Source: Candidatus Pseudobutyricicoccus lothianensis
Lineage (GTDB): Bacteria > Bacillota > Clostridia > Oscillospirales > Butyricicoccaceae
Direction: 5' to 3'
Length of the DNA: 64,000 nucleotides
NCBI GenBank assembly: GCA_904419295.1
Contig: CAJFRA010000006.1
Span: forward strand, 1 to 64,000
Part shown: positions 26,001 through 34,414 of the stretch, piece after piece
Position numbering within the stretch: position 1 is the first letter of the stretch
Layout: each line of letters starts with the position of its first letter
The notes under the pieces: generated by a model
What the model was told of the DNA's origin: nothing
The model's input: only the letters and a program-made list of their open reading frames with translations
Databases searched by the model: none
Translations under genes and position numbers: made by a program

Positions 26001-27105
26001 TGGCGTAGACGAATTTATCGAAGGGCCACTTGGGAAACTTGACCGCCACATAATCCAGCGTGGGCTCAAAGCAGGCACAGGTCTTGCCGGTCACCGCATT
26101 GGTGATCTCATCCAGAGTGTAGCCGATGGCGATGAGGGCCGCCACTTTGGCAATGGGATAACCGGTGGCCTTGGAGGCCAGGGCAGAGGAACGGGAGACG
26201 CGGGGATTGACCTCGATGACCGCGTATTCAAAGCTGTCGGGATTCAAGGCGAATTGGCAGTTGCAGCCGCCTTCGATGCCCATGGCCGTGATGATGTTCA
26301 GCGCCGCTGAGCGCAGCATTTGATATTCTTTGTCCGACAGCGTCACAGCCGGGGCGATGACGATGCTGTCGCCAGTGTGGACGCCCACCGGATCGAAATT
26401 TTCCATGGAGCACACGGTGATGACATTGCCTGCGCCATCCCGCATGACTTCGAATTCGATCTCCTTCCAGCCGGAAATGCATTTTTCGACCAGGATCTGG
26501 GTGATGGGGGATAGGCGGAGCCCTGTGGCTGCAATGTGGCGCAGCTCCTCCTCATTTTGGGCGATGCCGCCGCCGCTGCCGCCCAGGGTAAAGGCGGGCC
26601 GCACGATGACGGGATAGCCGATGGTCTGGGCAAAGGACAGCGCGCCGGTCAGGTCGGTGACCACTTTGCTGGGGATCACCGGCTCACCGATGGAGAGCAT
26701 GGTATCTTTGAAGCGCTGGCGGTCCTCCGCTTTGTCGATGGTCTCCGGATCGGCGCCCAGCAGGCGCACGTTGTGCTCGGCGAGGAACCCTTCCCGGGCC
26801 AGCTGCATGGAAAGATTCAGACCGGTCTGGCCGCCCAAGGTGGAGAGCAGGCTGTCCGGCTTTTCTTTTTCGATGATCCGCTTGACGGTCTCCAGGGTCA
26901 GCGGTTCGATATACACTTCATCTGCCATGACACCATCGGTCATGATGGTGGCCGGGTTGGAATTGATGAGCATCACTTCCAGACCTTCTTCTTTCAGCGC
27001 CCGGCAGGCTTGGGTGCCAGCATAGTCGAACTCGGCCGCCTGGCCGATGACAATGGGGCCGGAGCCGATGACCAGCACTTTTTTTATCCCAGGGTTCCGC
27101 GGCAT
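23065..27105 (-). CDS. carB-dapF: CarB-DapF fusion: carbamoyl-phosphate synthase large subunit joined to diaminopimelate epimerase
   Basis: A single 1346-residue open reading frame. Residues 1 to about 1062 are a complete CarB with both ATP-grasp halves and the MGS-like allosteric domain, ending DTANALADSLRSRYNEHSTELVDIN. From Met1063 a complete DapF follows (MQGAGNDYI; MCGNGIRCVG with catalytic Cys1140; CGTGACAA with Cys1289). CarB makes carbamoyl phosphate for pyrimidines and arginine; DapF converts LL- to meso-diaminopimelate for lysine and peptidoglycan. No stop codon separates them. A weak GGTGG 11 bases before the dapF ATG means internal initiation cannot be excluded. The start overlaps carA by 22 bases. 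Confidence 0.93.
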   Translation of the reverse strand: MPRNPGIKKVLVIGSGPIVIGQAAEFDYAGTQACRALKEEGLEVMLINSNPATIMTDGVMADEVYIEPLTLETVKRIIEKEKPDSLLSTLGGQTGLNLSMQLAREGFLAEHNVRLLGADPETIDKAEDRQRFKDTMLSIGEPVIPSKVVTDLTGALSFAQTIGYPVIVRPAFTLGGSGGGIAQNEEELRHIAATGLRLSPITQILVEKCISGWKEIEFEVMRDGAGNVITVCSMENFDPVGVHTGDSIVIAPAVTLSDKEYQMLRSAALNIITAMGIEGGCNCQFALNPDSFEYAVIEVNPRVSRSSALASKATGYPIAKVAALIAIGYTLDEITNAVTGKTCACFEPTLDYVAVKFPKWPFDKFVYAKRLLGTQMKATGEVMSIAQTFESAIMKAVRGAEIGLDSLALPKLRELPLEELRQRIHVCDDERLFVVYEALRRGVPPEEIHEITRIDLWFLWKLHHLAAYETAVTSVPLTKEQYRLGKGLGFPDAVLRRLSGSELPCHLDASFKMVDTCGAEFDAQTPYFYSCYDTENEAAEFIADHPSGKQTVIVFGSGPIRIGQGIEFDYASVHCVRSLKKAGYDVVIVNNNPETVSTDFDTGDRLYFEPLTPEDVMNIIRTEHPVGVVVAFGGQTAIKLTQFLEKQGVPILGTPADSIDMAEDRERFDALLEQLHISRPRGLTVMTKEEALEAARSLSYPVLMRPSYVLGGQNMIIAFSDDDILEYMEIILSHNIENPVLIDKYLMGIEIEVDAICDGEDVLIPGIMEHVERAGIHSGDSIAVYPAWNLNGLQVEKILSYTRDLALSMKTRGLVNIQYLIHEGEIYVIEVNPRSSRTIPYISKVTGVPMVDLATRAMLGEKLEDMGYGTGLYPVPPYVAVKVPVFSFEKLTDVDVQLGPEMKSTGEVLGLGKTLEEALYKGMIGAGYQMQRAGGVLLTVCDTDKHEIAPLARKFADLGFTLYATAGTAQVLAQAGLEAQVVSKIHEAEENTATLLESGQISYIVSTSSKGRLPWLDSVKIRRKAVELGIPCLTAIDTANALADSLRSRYNEHSTELVDINHMRQKRKPLRFTKMQGAGNDYIYFSCFDQQIQSPESLAVYLSDRRYGVGGDGIILIEPSAVADARMRIFNLDGSEGKMCGNGIRCVGKFLYEKGIVPKQDMTVETLSGIRSLHLYVQHGQVTSVTVDMGKALRAPESIPVRLTGLDVTGRRVAVAGGEYEITCVGMGNPHCVVFCDNLDNLPIEQVGPQFEHDPLFPEGVNTEFVRVLDRTTIQMRVWERGSGETFACGTGACAAAVASVLRGYCLKNTDITVKLLGGELMIRYTDEAVYMTGKAETVFEGVIEV

Positions 27106-28184
27106 GAGCGGTCCACCTCCATCCGTTCCATGAATTGGTCAAACAAGAATGCAGTATCCAGCGGCCCACCGCAGGCTTCCGGGTGGAACTGCACGCTGAA
27201 CACCGGCATATCGGTGTATTCGATGCCCTCGCAAGTCAGGTCGTTGGCATTGACCATGCTGACTTTGGCGTTGGGGGGCAGCTGGCTGCCATCTACGGCA
27301 TAGCCGTGGTTTTGGCTGGTGATATAGACCCGGCCTGTGCCCAGATCACGCACAGGCTGGTTGGCGCCCCGGTGCCCATATTTCAGCTTGTGGGTCCGGC
27401 CGCCCTGGCTCAGGGCCAGCAGCTGATGGCCCAAACAGATGCCGAAGGTGGGGATGCGCTTCTGGCACAACAGGGCCAGCTGTTCGATGATCCCCTGGTT
27501 GTCCGCCGGGTCCCCCGGGCCGTTGCTCAACATGATGCCGTCCGGCTTCAAAGAGGCGATCTGCTCGGCAGTGGAAGAGGCGGGCATGGTCAGCACCTCA
27601 CAGCCCCGCTTGAGCAGTTCCCGCCGGATGTTCTCCTTGGCGCCAAAATCCCACAGCACCACCCGGCGGCGGGGCTCCTCCGGCGTATCGGTGCGGGGGC
27701 TCTGGCGGGTGACAGCCTCCACGGCCCCTTGGATGCGGTATGAGCGGATCTCATCCAGCAGGGCAGGCAGATCGCGGATCTCCCGGACGATCTTGCCGTT
27801 CATCACGCCGTTTTGGCGGATGCGCTTGGTCAGCTGCCGGGTATCGATGCCCCACAGCCCCACAATGCCCTGCTCTTTCAAATAGGCGTCCAGATCCCCT
27901 TCCGAGCGGAAGTTAGAGGGCTCTTGGCACCATTGGCGCACAACATAGGCCCGCACTTGGGGCCGGGTGCTTTCAAAATCCGCAGGGATCACCCCGTAAT
28001 TGCCAATGAGGGGAAAGGTCTGCACCACGATCTGGCCATGGTAGCTGGGGTCGGTCAAAGTCTCCAGATAGCCGGTCATGCCGGTTGTAAAAACGATCTC
28101 ACCGCACACATCGCCGCTGGCGCCGAAGGAAATGCCCTCCATGACAGTGCCATCTTGCAGCACTAGGTATGCTTTCTGCTCCAT
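27084..28184 (-). CDS. carA: Carbamoyl-phosphate synthase small subunit
   Basis: Glutaminase subunit supplying ammonia to CarB. The 366-residue protein has the class I amidotransferase nucleophile motif FGICLGHQLLA and the catalytic His/Glu near the C terminus (SVQFHPEA). ATG at 28184 follows GGAGG; upstream in-frame codons lack a ribosome binding site. The last 22 bases overlap carB, so the subunits are translated together. Confidence 0.96.
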   Translation of the reverse strand: MEQKAYLVLQDGTVMEGISFGASGDVCGEIVFTTGMTGYLETLTDPSYHGQIVVQTFPLIGNYGVIPADFESTRPQVRAYVVRQWCQEPSNFRSEGDLDAYLKEQGIVGLWGIDTRQLTKRIRQNGVMNGKIVREIRDLPALLDEIRSYRIQGAVEAVTRQSPRTDTPEEPRRRVVLWDFGAKENIRRELLKRGCEVLTMPASSTAEQIASLKPDGIMLSNGPGDPADNQGIIEQLALLCQKRIPTFGICLGHQLLALSQGGRTHKLKYGHRGANQPVRDLGTGRVYITSQNHGYAVDGSQLPPNAKVSMVNANDLTCEGIEYTDMPVFSVQFHPEACGGPLDTAFLFDQFMERMEVDRSCRGTLG

Positions 28185-28227
28185 TCTCAGTTGCCTCCGT
28201 TCCCGTTGCCGAGGTTTTTCACAGACC

Positions 28228-28263
28228 CCCGCGGCCATCCGGAAAAAGATGGGCCGCGGGGGT
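28228..28263 (-). terminator. Hairpin between purA and carA
   Basis: Arms ACCCCCGCGGCCCATC and GGATGGCCGCGGGGGT form a long stem just past the purA stop. No T run follows on the minus strand, so read-through into carA is possible. Confidence 0.5.
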
Positions 28264-28280
28264 CCGGCGTTTCTGTTCAA

Positions 28281-29552
28281 TTACATGACGATGTATTGTT
28301 CCCGGGCGGCGCCCACAGATACATAAGAGATGTGGCAGCCCACAGCCTGCTCCAAGAAGTGGATGTAATCCACCGCCGCCTTGGGCAGGTCTTGGATGCG
28401 GCGGCAGCCGGAAATGTCGCACTGCCAGCCGGGCACATACTCATAAATGGGCTTGGCCCGATCCAACGCGGCACCAGTGGGGAACTCCGTGGTGCGCTGG
28501 CCGTCTACTTCGTAGGCCACACAGACCGGGATGCGGTCCAGGTAGGAGAGCACATCCAGCTTGGTCAGGGCGATCTCGTCGGCGCCCTGCATCCGCACGC
28601 CATAGCGGGAGGCCACGCAGTCGAAGGGGCCGACCCGGCGGGGGCGGCCTGTGGCAGCGCCGAATTCGCCGCCGGCCTGGCGCAGCTTTTCACCCTCTTC
28701 GCCGAACAGCTCCACTGTAAAGGGGCCCTCGCCCACACAAGAGGAATAGGCTTTCATGATGCCGATGCTCTTGCTCAGTTTGTGGTTGGGGATGCCTGCG
28801 CCGATGGGGGCATAGGCCGCAATGGTGGAAGAGGAAGTGGTGTAGGGATAGATGCCAAAGTCGATATCCCGCAGGGCGCCCAACTGGGCTTCAAACAGGA
28901 TCTTTTTGCCCGCTTTCTCCATCTGATCCAGATACAGGCCGGTGTCACACACGTGGTCCCGCAGGGGAGCGCCATAGGTCTCCAGCCATTCCATCACGCC
29001 GTCTACGGTGATGGGATCGCTGTGATAACCGCCAACGACAGTCAGGTTCTTCCAATCGACGATGCCTTCCAGCCGGCGGCGCAGGTCCTCCGGGTGCAGC
29101 AGCTCGCCCATGCGCACCGCCCGCTTCATGTACTTATCGCCATAGACCGGCGCAATGCCCCGGCGGGTAGAGCCGAACTTGGCATCGCCCAGCCGGTCTT
29201 CCTCCAGGTTGTCCAGCAGCTTGTGATAGGGCAGGCAGATGACGGCTTTGTCGCTGATCTTCAAATTTTCCGGCGTGACGGAGACGCCGGCGTCCCGCAG
29301 GTTTTTGATCTCGCCGTTGAGGTGTTCCAGATCAATGACCATGCCGTTGCCCATCACATTGACTACGCCGCTGCGCAAAATGCCGGAAGGCAGCAGGTTC
29401 AAAATGAATTTGCCCCGGGGATTGACCACCGTGTGTCCGGCGTTGTTGCCGCCTTGGTAGCGGACCACGACGTCGTAATTTTCCGAAAGCAGGTCCACCA
29501 TGCGGCCTTTGCCTTCGTCGCCCCAGTTGATGCCAGTGATTGCTGTAAGCAT
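28281..29552 (-). CDS. purA: Adenylosuccinate synthase
   Basis: Joins IMP and aspartate with GTP on the way to AMP. The 423-residue protein begins with the GTP-binding loop INWGDEGKGRMVD and has the catalytic segment NNAGHTVVNPRGKF. ATG at 29552 follows GGGAGG by eight bases. Its promoter lies about 110 bases upstream and the leader contains a terminator-like hairpin, so expression may be attenuated. Confidence 0.97.
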   Translation of the reverse strand: MLTAITGINWGDEGKGRMVDLLSENYDVVVRYQGGNNAGHTVVNPRGKFILNLLPSGILRSGVVNVMGNGMVIDLEHLNGEIKNLRDAGVSVTPENLKISDKAVICLPYHKLLDNLEEDRLGDAKFGSTRRGIAPVYGDKYMKRAVRMGELLHPEDLRRRLEGIVDWKNLTVVGGYHSDPITVDGVMEWLETYGAPLRDHVCDTGLYLDQMEKAGKKILFEAQLGALRDIDFGIYPYTTSSSTIAAYAPIGAGIPNHKLSKSIGIMKAYSSCVGEGPFTVELFGEEGEKLRQAGGEFGAATGRPRRVGPFDCVASRYGVRMQGADEIALTKLDVLSYLDRIPVCVAYEVDGQRTTEFPTGAALDRAKPIYEYVPGWQCDISGCRRIQDLPKAAVDYIHFLEQAVGCHISYVSVGAAREQYIVM

Positions 29553-29588
29553 AAAAGATTCCTCCCAAATTTTTGTTCTTCCGGGTGG

Positions 29589-29659
29589 CATAAAAACAGA
29601 CGTTCATTAAAGGACAAAAGCAGTTATCCTTTCACCCTTTAATGAACGCCTTTGTTCAT
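29589..29659 (-). promoter_or_regulatory. purA leader with terminator-like hairpin and competing pairing
   Basis: On the minus strand CGTTCATTAAAGG (29636-29648) pairs perfectly with CCTTTAATGAACG (29601-29613), followed by TCTGTTTTTAT (29589-29600). Upstream, ATGAAC at 29654-29659 can instead pair with GTTCAT inside the 5' arm (29642-29647). This is the layout of a transcription attenuator; the sensing factor is not evident. Confidence 0.6.
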
Positions 29660-29666
29660 CGGTTCA

Positions 29667-29695
29667 ATTATATAATACCAGGGAAAATGCGTCAA
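29667..29695 (-). promoter_or_regulatory. Sigma-A promoter of purA
   Basis: On the minus strand TTGACG (29690-29695) and TATAAT (29667-29672) are separated by 17 bases. Confidence 0.85.
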
Positions 29696-29929
29696 GCGGT
29701 TTACCGATATTTTTCGAGCAGATGGCCCAATTCGTGATTTTGCAGCGGCAGAAGAGGGAATGGGAGAAAAATTTGATGAAAACCGCACGGCAGTTGGCGG
29801 CGTGGAAAGAAAAAGCTGTCCGGCGGGGAAAAAGGATGATAAAATAAGAAAATGAGAATACTGAGAAAAGGGAAGATGCAGCAAAACAGAGGAAGAAAGG
29901 AGCGTACCGGCTGCCGGTACGGAAAACTT

Positions 29930-30496
29930 ATGCGCACATTGATTTTGAACGGATCTCCACGCCCCCAGGGCGATACGGCGCACCTGATCCAGGCACTCCG
30001 GCGGGAACTGCCCGGCGAGGTGGAGCAGGTGGATGCCTACCGGACCTCGGTGGCGCCTTGTGTGGATTGCCGGGGATGTTTCCACCAGCCGGGCTGTGTC
30101 GTCCGGGACGATATGGATGCCATCTACCAGCTGGTGGATGGCGCTGACGTGATCGTGTTGGCTTCGCCCCTGTATTTTTCCACGCTGACCGGCAGCCTGC
30201 TGGCCCTGTGCAGCCGGTTCCAGGCCCTGTATGCCGGCCGGGTGCAAGGGTTTTTCGCACCGGCCAAGGCGAAGACCGGCGTAGTGCTGCTCACTGCCGG
30301 AGGCAGCACAAAAGAGCCGGCCTGCGCCTTGAAGACCGCGCGGATCATTTTGGCCGAACTGGGGGCGCCTGCCCAGTTCAGCGCCGTCAGCCTGCATACG
30401 GATCAGCTGCCTGCCCAGGCGGACCAGGAGGCCCTGCGGCAGATACGGCAGATCGCCCACAGCCTGCGGCGCAAGCAAGAGGGATTGCCCCAGTGA
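29930..30496 (+). CDS. Flavodoxin-fold NAD(P)H-dependent oxidoreductase
   Basis: A 188-residue FMN reductase-like protein (LNGSPRPQGDTAHLI phosphate loop; VLASPLYFSTLTGSL flavin/substrate loop). CVDCRGCFHQPGC carries four cysteines typical of the iron-sulfur/flavodoxin-like NADPH-dependent FMN reductases in anaerobes. The start at 29930 lacks a strong ribosome binding site; AAAGGAG lies further up, separated by a small GTACCGGCTGCCGGTAC hairpin that could bring it nearer. Substrate unknown. Confidence 0.8.
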   Translation: MRTLILNGSPRPQGDTAHLIQALRRELPGEVEQVDAYRTSVAPCVDCRGCFHQPGCVVRDDMDAIYQLVDGADVIVLASPLYFSTLTGSLLALCSRFQALYAGRVQGFFAPAKAKTGVVLLTAGGSTKEPACALKTARIILAELGAPAQFSAVSLHTDQLPAQADQEALRQIRQIAHSLRRKQEGLPQ

Positions 30497-30503
30497 GGAC
30501 ATG

Positions 30504-31793
30504 TCAGGCGGTCAGCACGCCGTTGGCCCCTTCCAGCAGGAGCAGAATGTTCTGTTCCGCGCCGGTCTGGGCGTCGATATACACGATGCAGTGGGTGTTC
30601 TCCGGCGTGCGGCAGACAAATTCATAGCAGTCCACTTCCCGCTCGCCGGCAGAAGGGATGAGGGCTTGGCCTTCCCGTTCCACGGTCAACAGAGGGGAGA
30701 GAGATTGCCGCGCCTGCTCCAGGGAGATCTGGGGCACCGCCAACTGCCGTTCCCGGTGGTTCATCAGGTAGCCGCGGCTTTCAAACCCCACCACTTCGCC
30801 GGTATCCAGCGCAATGGAGACTTTGACCAGGTCAGGGTACAGGGTGCGGCCATCTTGCTGGCTGGCGAAGTTGACTGTTACAATGCCGCCGGTTGCTTCA
30901 TAATAGCTCTGCTTCATGCCGGCAAAGCCATGGCGCTCCAGAAAAGCGGCGGCTTGCTGGGCCCCCTGCTGGGCCGTCATCTGAGGGGCACCCAGCGTGC
31001 GGCCGTCGGTGAGCAGCAGCACATGACCGCCTTGCTTGGTCACCTGCATGGCGATATCGCCGCCCTGCACCTGCCAACAGGGGATGGTACCGGCTGTTTC
31101 ACCGGTCACTTGCAGGCTGTCTTCCTCCAAGGCGGCAAAAGCGGCTGCCTTTTCAATGGCCTGCTGCTTTGTCACAGAGGCTTGGCCCTCCAGATACAGG
31201 GAGGTGCGCCGGTCCAGGTGGTCAGAGAAGGGGCCGTCATACACCAAAGAAGGGTATTCGGCCTGCTGGGGCGTGTCGCTGTCAAAGGCGGAGACGGTCT
31301 GGGCCTGGCTGCCAAAGGCCAGGTCTTGCCCCAGGGTGGCCTGGTAATCCATCAGCTGGGAGCACAGGCTGTCGGCCGATTGATACAGGGCGGAAAGGTT
31401 GGTGTATTCCTCATCGCCCAACACGCCATTCCGGCGGATGAGAGTGAAGGCATATTCGCCGGTTTGGTTGACGAATTTCTGCACTTCCAGCAGCCCGTTG
31501 GTAGTCAGGGGCAGCGTGGACAAAGCGGCGGAAGCACCGGCGGATTCCCGCCAGACTTGGGCCGCCAGCTGGGAGAGCATGGGGGCGCTGTTGGAATACC
31601 GGGCTTTTTGCAGGGCAGTCTCCAAATTGGAGACATGGTCCAGCAGCTGGGAATAGGCTTCCTGCTGGTGCTGTTCCACTTGCAGCGTCAGGCCGTCGGC
31701 CTTGTAGCGGTAGTAAAGGGCTGCGCTGAGAGAGACGACGCTGACGCACAGCAGGAAACTGATGGTGCGGATGGCATTTGATTTCTTCTGCAA
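30504..31793 (-). CDS. ypeB: Germination protein YpeB
   Basis: In spore formers YpeB holds and stabilises the cortex-lytic enzyme SleB in the spore. The 429-residue protein starts at TTG with GGAGG eight bases upstream, has one N-terminal membrane segment (about residues 9-28), a helical domain, and two or three PepSY-like repeats near the C terminus. The family motif YPSLVYDGPFSDH is present. No sleB lies next to it here, unlike in Bacillus. It converges on the flavodoxin-like gene with a seven-base gap. Confidence 0.9.
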   Translation of the reverse strand: MQKKSNAIRTISFLLCVSVVSLSAALYYRYKADGLTLQVEQHQQEAYSQLLDHVSNLETALQKARYSNSAPMLSQLAAQVWRESAGASAALSTLPLTTNGLLEVQKFVNQTGEYAFTLIRRNGVLGDEEYTNLSALYQSADSLCSQLMDYQATLGQDLAFGSQAQTVSAFDSDTPQQAEYPSLVYDGPFSDHLDRRTSLYLEGQASVTKQQAIEKAAAFAALEEDSLQVTGETAGTIPCWQVQGGDIAMQVTKQGGHVLLLTDGRTLGAPQMTAQQGAQQAAAFLERHGFAGMKQSYYEATGGIVTVNFASQQDGRTLYPDLVKVSIALDTGEVVGFESRGYLMNHRERQLAVPQISLEQARQSLSPLLTVEREGQALIPSAGEREVDCYEFVCRTPENTHCIVYIDAQTGAEQNILLLLEGANGVLTA

Positions 31794-31960
31794 GGCATGT
31801 TCCTCCTTTTGACGGTATTTTTCACAAATTTGCGAGAAATATCCGGGGGAACGCGGGAAAGCCTTGCCTATGGGTGGCAGCCTGTGATAAAATCCAGATA
31901 TATGTCTGGCAGAGGGCGCAATGGTGTCCTCTGGTTTTGCCACGGATAGGAGGTACAGCG

Positions 31961-33157
31961 ATGGACTATCGTTTTTCCAAACCATTTGCGTCAATGCCCC
32001 AGGGCGGTGGCGGCGACGTTTTGAAAATGACGGCTGACCCTGCCACCATCCCCTTTGCCGCAGGAAACCCTTCGGCAGAGACATTCCCCCTAAAGGAATT
32101 GCGGGCCATTGCCGACGAGCTGTTCCAGCGGGAAGATGCGCCGGCCCTCTTCCAATATGGGCAGACAGAGGGCTACGACCCATTGCGGGATTTCCTCCGG
32201 CAGCGCATGGCACAGAAGCATGGCACCGGCCGGCCGGAAGACGAACTGATGATCACCGGCGGCGGCCAGCAGGCCATCGACCTGTTCACCCGTATGATGA
32301 TCGACCCGGGAGATGTGATCTTGGCCGAAGACCCCACGTTTATGGGGGCGCTCAAGACGTTTGCTTTTGATGGGGCCCGGGTGGTAGGGGTGCCCATGGA
32401 GCCGGACGGCATGGACCTAAACGCCCTGGAAGACCAGCTGCGGCAGCAGAAAAATGTGAAGTTCATCTATGTGATCACCACGTTTCAAAACCCCACCGGC
32501 TATACCACCAGCATGGAAAAGCGCCGGGAGATCTATGCGCTGGCCCAGCGGTACGATGTGATGATCTTGGAGGACAACCCCTATTTTGAGCTGCGCTATA
32601 GCGGCGAATATGTGCCGCCCCTGAAGAGCTTGGACGAAGATGGGCGTGTGTTTTTTGCCGGTTCCCTGTCTAAGATCTTATCCCCCGGTGTGCGCATGGG
32701 CTATGCCCAGGCCAACCGGCAGCTCATCGAGCGGATGGCCCAGAGCCGGATGGCCAGCGACATCCATTGCAACCTGTTTTTCCAGGCAGTGGCGGCCGAG
32801 TATTTCAACCGGTTTGACCTGGATGCCCACATCGCCGCCTGCTGCCAGCTGTATCGGAGCAAGCGGGACCTGATGCTGGAAGAGCTGGCGGCCCACATGC
32901 CGGACGGCGTCGCATTTTCCAGGCCGGATGGTGGTCTGTTTATATGGTTGGCGCTGCCGCAAGGCAGCAACAGCGATCAGCTGGCCGCTTTGGCCGCCCA
33001 GAACGGGGTGGCCGTGGTGCCGGGCTCCGCCTTCGTGCCCGGCGGCTGCCGGGAAAATCCCGGCGTGCGGCTCAATTATTCGACACCGACCGAAGAACAG
33101 ATCCGGCGGGGCGTGGCCATTTTGGCCCAATGCACCCGCCAAGTGATGGGAAAATAG
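31961..33157 (+). CDS. PLP-dependent aminotransferase, class I/II (LysN/2-aminoadipate-like)
   Basis: A 398-residue fold-type I aminotransferase. The PLP lysine lies in AGSLSKILSPGVRMGY, with the Asn/Asp/Tyr pocket in TTFQNPTGYT and ILEDNPYFELRY. It resembles the stand-alone aminotransferases related to the MocR output domain, which act on 2-aminoadipate, aromatic or branched-chain substrates; the exact one cannot be told. AGGAGG precedes ATG 31961. trpS follows after 14 bases. Confidence 0.85.
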   Translation: MDYRFSKPFASMPQGGGGDVLKMTADPATIPFAAGNPSAETFPLKELRAIADELFQREDAPALFQYGQTEGYDPLRDFLRQRMAQKHGTGRPEDELMITGGGQQAIDLFTRMMIDPGDVILAEDPTFMGALKTFAFDGARVVGVPMEPDGMDLNALEDQLRQQKNVKFIYVITTFQNPTGYTTSMEKRREIYALAQRYDVMILEDNPYFELRYSGEYVPPLKSLDEDGRVFFAGSLSKILSPGVRMGYAQANRQLIERMAQSRMASDIHCNLFFQAVAAEYFNRFDLDAHIAACCQLYRSKRDLMLEELAAHMPDGVAFSRPDGGLFIWLALPQGSNSDQLAALAAQNGVAVVPGSAFVPGGCRENPGVRLNYSTPTEEQIRRGVAILAQCTRQVMGK

Positions 33158-33171
33158 AGGAGCGTTTTTGT

Positions 33172-34218
33172 ATGGAAGTGCAACAGACGGCAGCCCCGAT
33201 TCGTGGGGCAGAAGAAGCGAAACAAAAGATCGTATTCAGCGGTGTACAGCCTTCGGGCAAGTTGACGCTGGGCAACTACCTGGGCGCCATTGGCAACTGG
33301 GTGGGCATGCAGCAGGATTACCGCTGCATCTTCAGCGTGATGAACCTGCATTCCATCACCGTGCGGCAGGACCCGGCCGCTCTGCGCCGTCAGACGCTGG
33401 AAGTGTTGGCCCAGTACATTGCCTGCGGCATTGACCCGGCGAAGAGCCTGCTGTTTATCCAGGGCCATGTGTCTGCCCATGCGGAATTGGCCTGGATCTT
33501 GAACTGCTACACCATGTTTGGGGAGCTGTCCCGCATGACCCAGTTCAAGGATAAATCCAAGCAGCATGCCGATAATGTGAATGCAGGCTTGTTTACCTAT
33601 CCGGTGCTGATGGCCGCTGACATCCTGCTGTACCACACCGACTTGGTGCCCGTGGGACAGGATCAAAAGCAGCATGTGGAAATTGCCCGGGATATCGCCG
33701 AGCGGTTCAACGGCGTTTACGGCGATGTGTTCACCATCCCCGAACCGATGATCGTGCGGTCGGGAGCCAAGATCATGTCGCTTGCCGACCCGACGAAAAA
33801 AATGAGCAAATCCGACCCGAACCAAAACGCCTATGTGCTGCTGACCGACAAGCCGGAGGATATCCTGCGCAAATTCAAGCGGGCAGTCACCGATTCGGGC
33901 AGCGAGATCCGCCGGGGCGAAGACAAGCCGGGCGTCAACAACCTGATCAACATCTACTGCGCCGCCACCGGTTCCACGCCGGAGCAAGTGGAGCAGCAGT
34001 TTGTCGGCAAAGGGTATGGCGACTTTAAAATGGCCGTGGGCGAAGCTGTGGTGGAAGTACTGCGCCCTGTGCGGGAAAAGACAGAGGACCTGCTGAAGAA
34101 CAAGGACTATTTGGAGCAGGTATATACCGAGGGCGCTTTCCAGGCTGCACGCCTGGCAGATCGTACCCTGGAAAAAGTGTATAAAAAAGTGGGTTTTTTG
34201 GCAAAGCCAAAAAGATGA
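33172..34218 (+). CDS. trpS: Tryptophan-tRNA ligase
   Basis: Charges tRNA-Trp. The class I signatures are seen as PSGKLTLGNYLGA (HIGH-equivalent) and KMSKSDPN (KMSKS). The 348-residue length is normal apart from about 19 extra residues before KIVFSGVQPSG. GAGGAG lies nine bases before the ATG. No T-box leader is visible; it appears to be transcribed with the aminotransferase. Confidence 0.96.
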   Translation: MEVQQTAAPIRGAEEAKQKIVFSGVQPSGKLTLGNYLGAIGNWVGMQQDYRCIFSVMNLHSITVRQDPAALRRQTLEVLAQYIACGIDPAKSLLFIQGHVSAHAELAWILNCYTMFGELSRMTQFKDKSKQHADNVNAGLFTYPVLMAADILLYHTDLVPVGQDQKQHVEIARDIAERFNGVYGDVFTIPEPMIVRSGAKIMSLADPTKKMSKSDPNQNAYVLLTDKPEDILRKFKRAVTDSGSEIRRGEDKPGVNNLINIYCAATGSTPEQVEQQFVGKGYGDFKMAVGEAVVEVLRPVREKTEDLLKNKDYLEQVYTEGAFQAARLADRTLEKVYKKVGFLAKPKR

Positions 34219-34382
34219 GGCTTTGAGGCAAAAACAGGGCCGTCTGGCCATAGAGATCGTTGATATGACAAAGGTAGAAAGCTCTCTGCCTTGCCAATGA
34301 TATTGACGGTTTACTGGGGCCGGGCGCGCCCTGTGCCGCAAACACACGCAAAGAACACAGAACAGAATCGCGAGAAAGGGGG

Positions 34383-34405
34383 CCCCCGGAGCAGCACTGC
34401 GGGGG
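34383..34405 (+). promoter_or_regulatory. Hairpin covering the ribosome binding site of the next gene
   Basis: CCCCCG (34383-34388) pairs with CGGGGG (34400-34405). The latter is the likely Shine-Dalgarno sequence for the ATG at 34415, so the stem could limit translation. Confidence 0.5.
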
Positions 34406-34414
34406 ACAAAGATC

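Noticed and set aside
29640..29659. Leader peptide MNKGVH in the purA leader
   Set aside because: The ATG is a few bases from the predicted transcription start and has no ribosome binding site, so attenuation by translation is unlikely.
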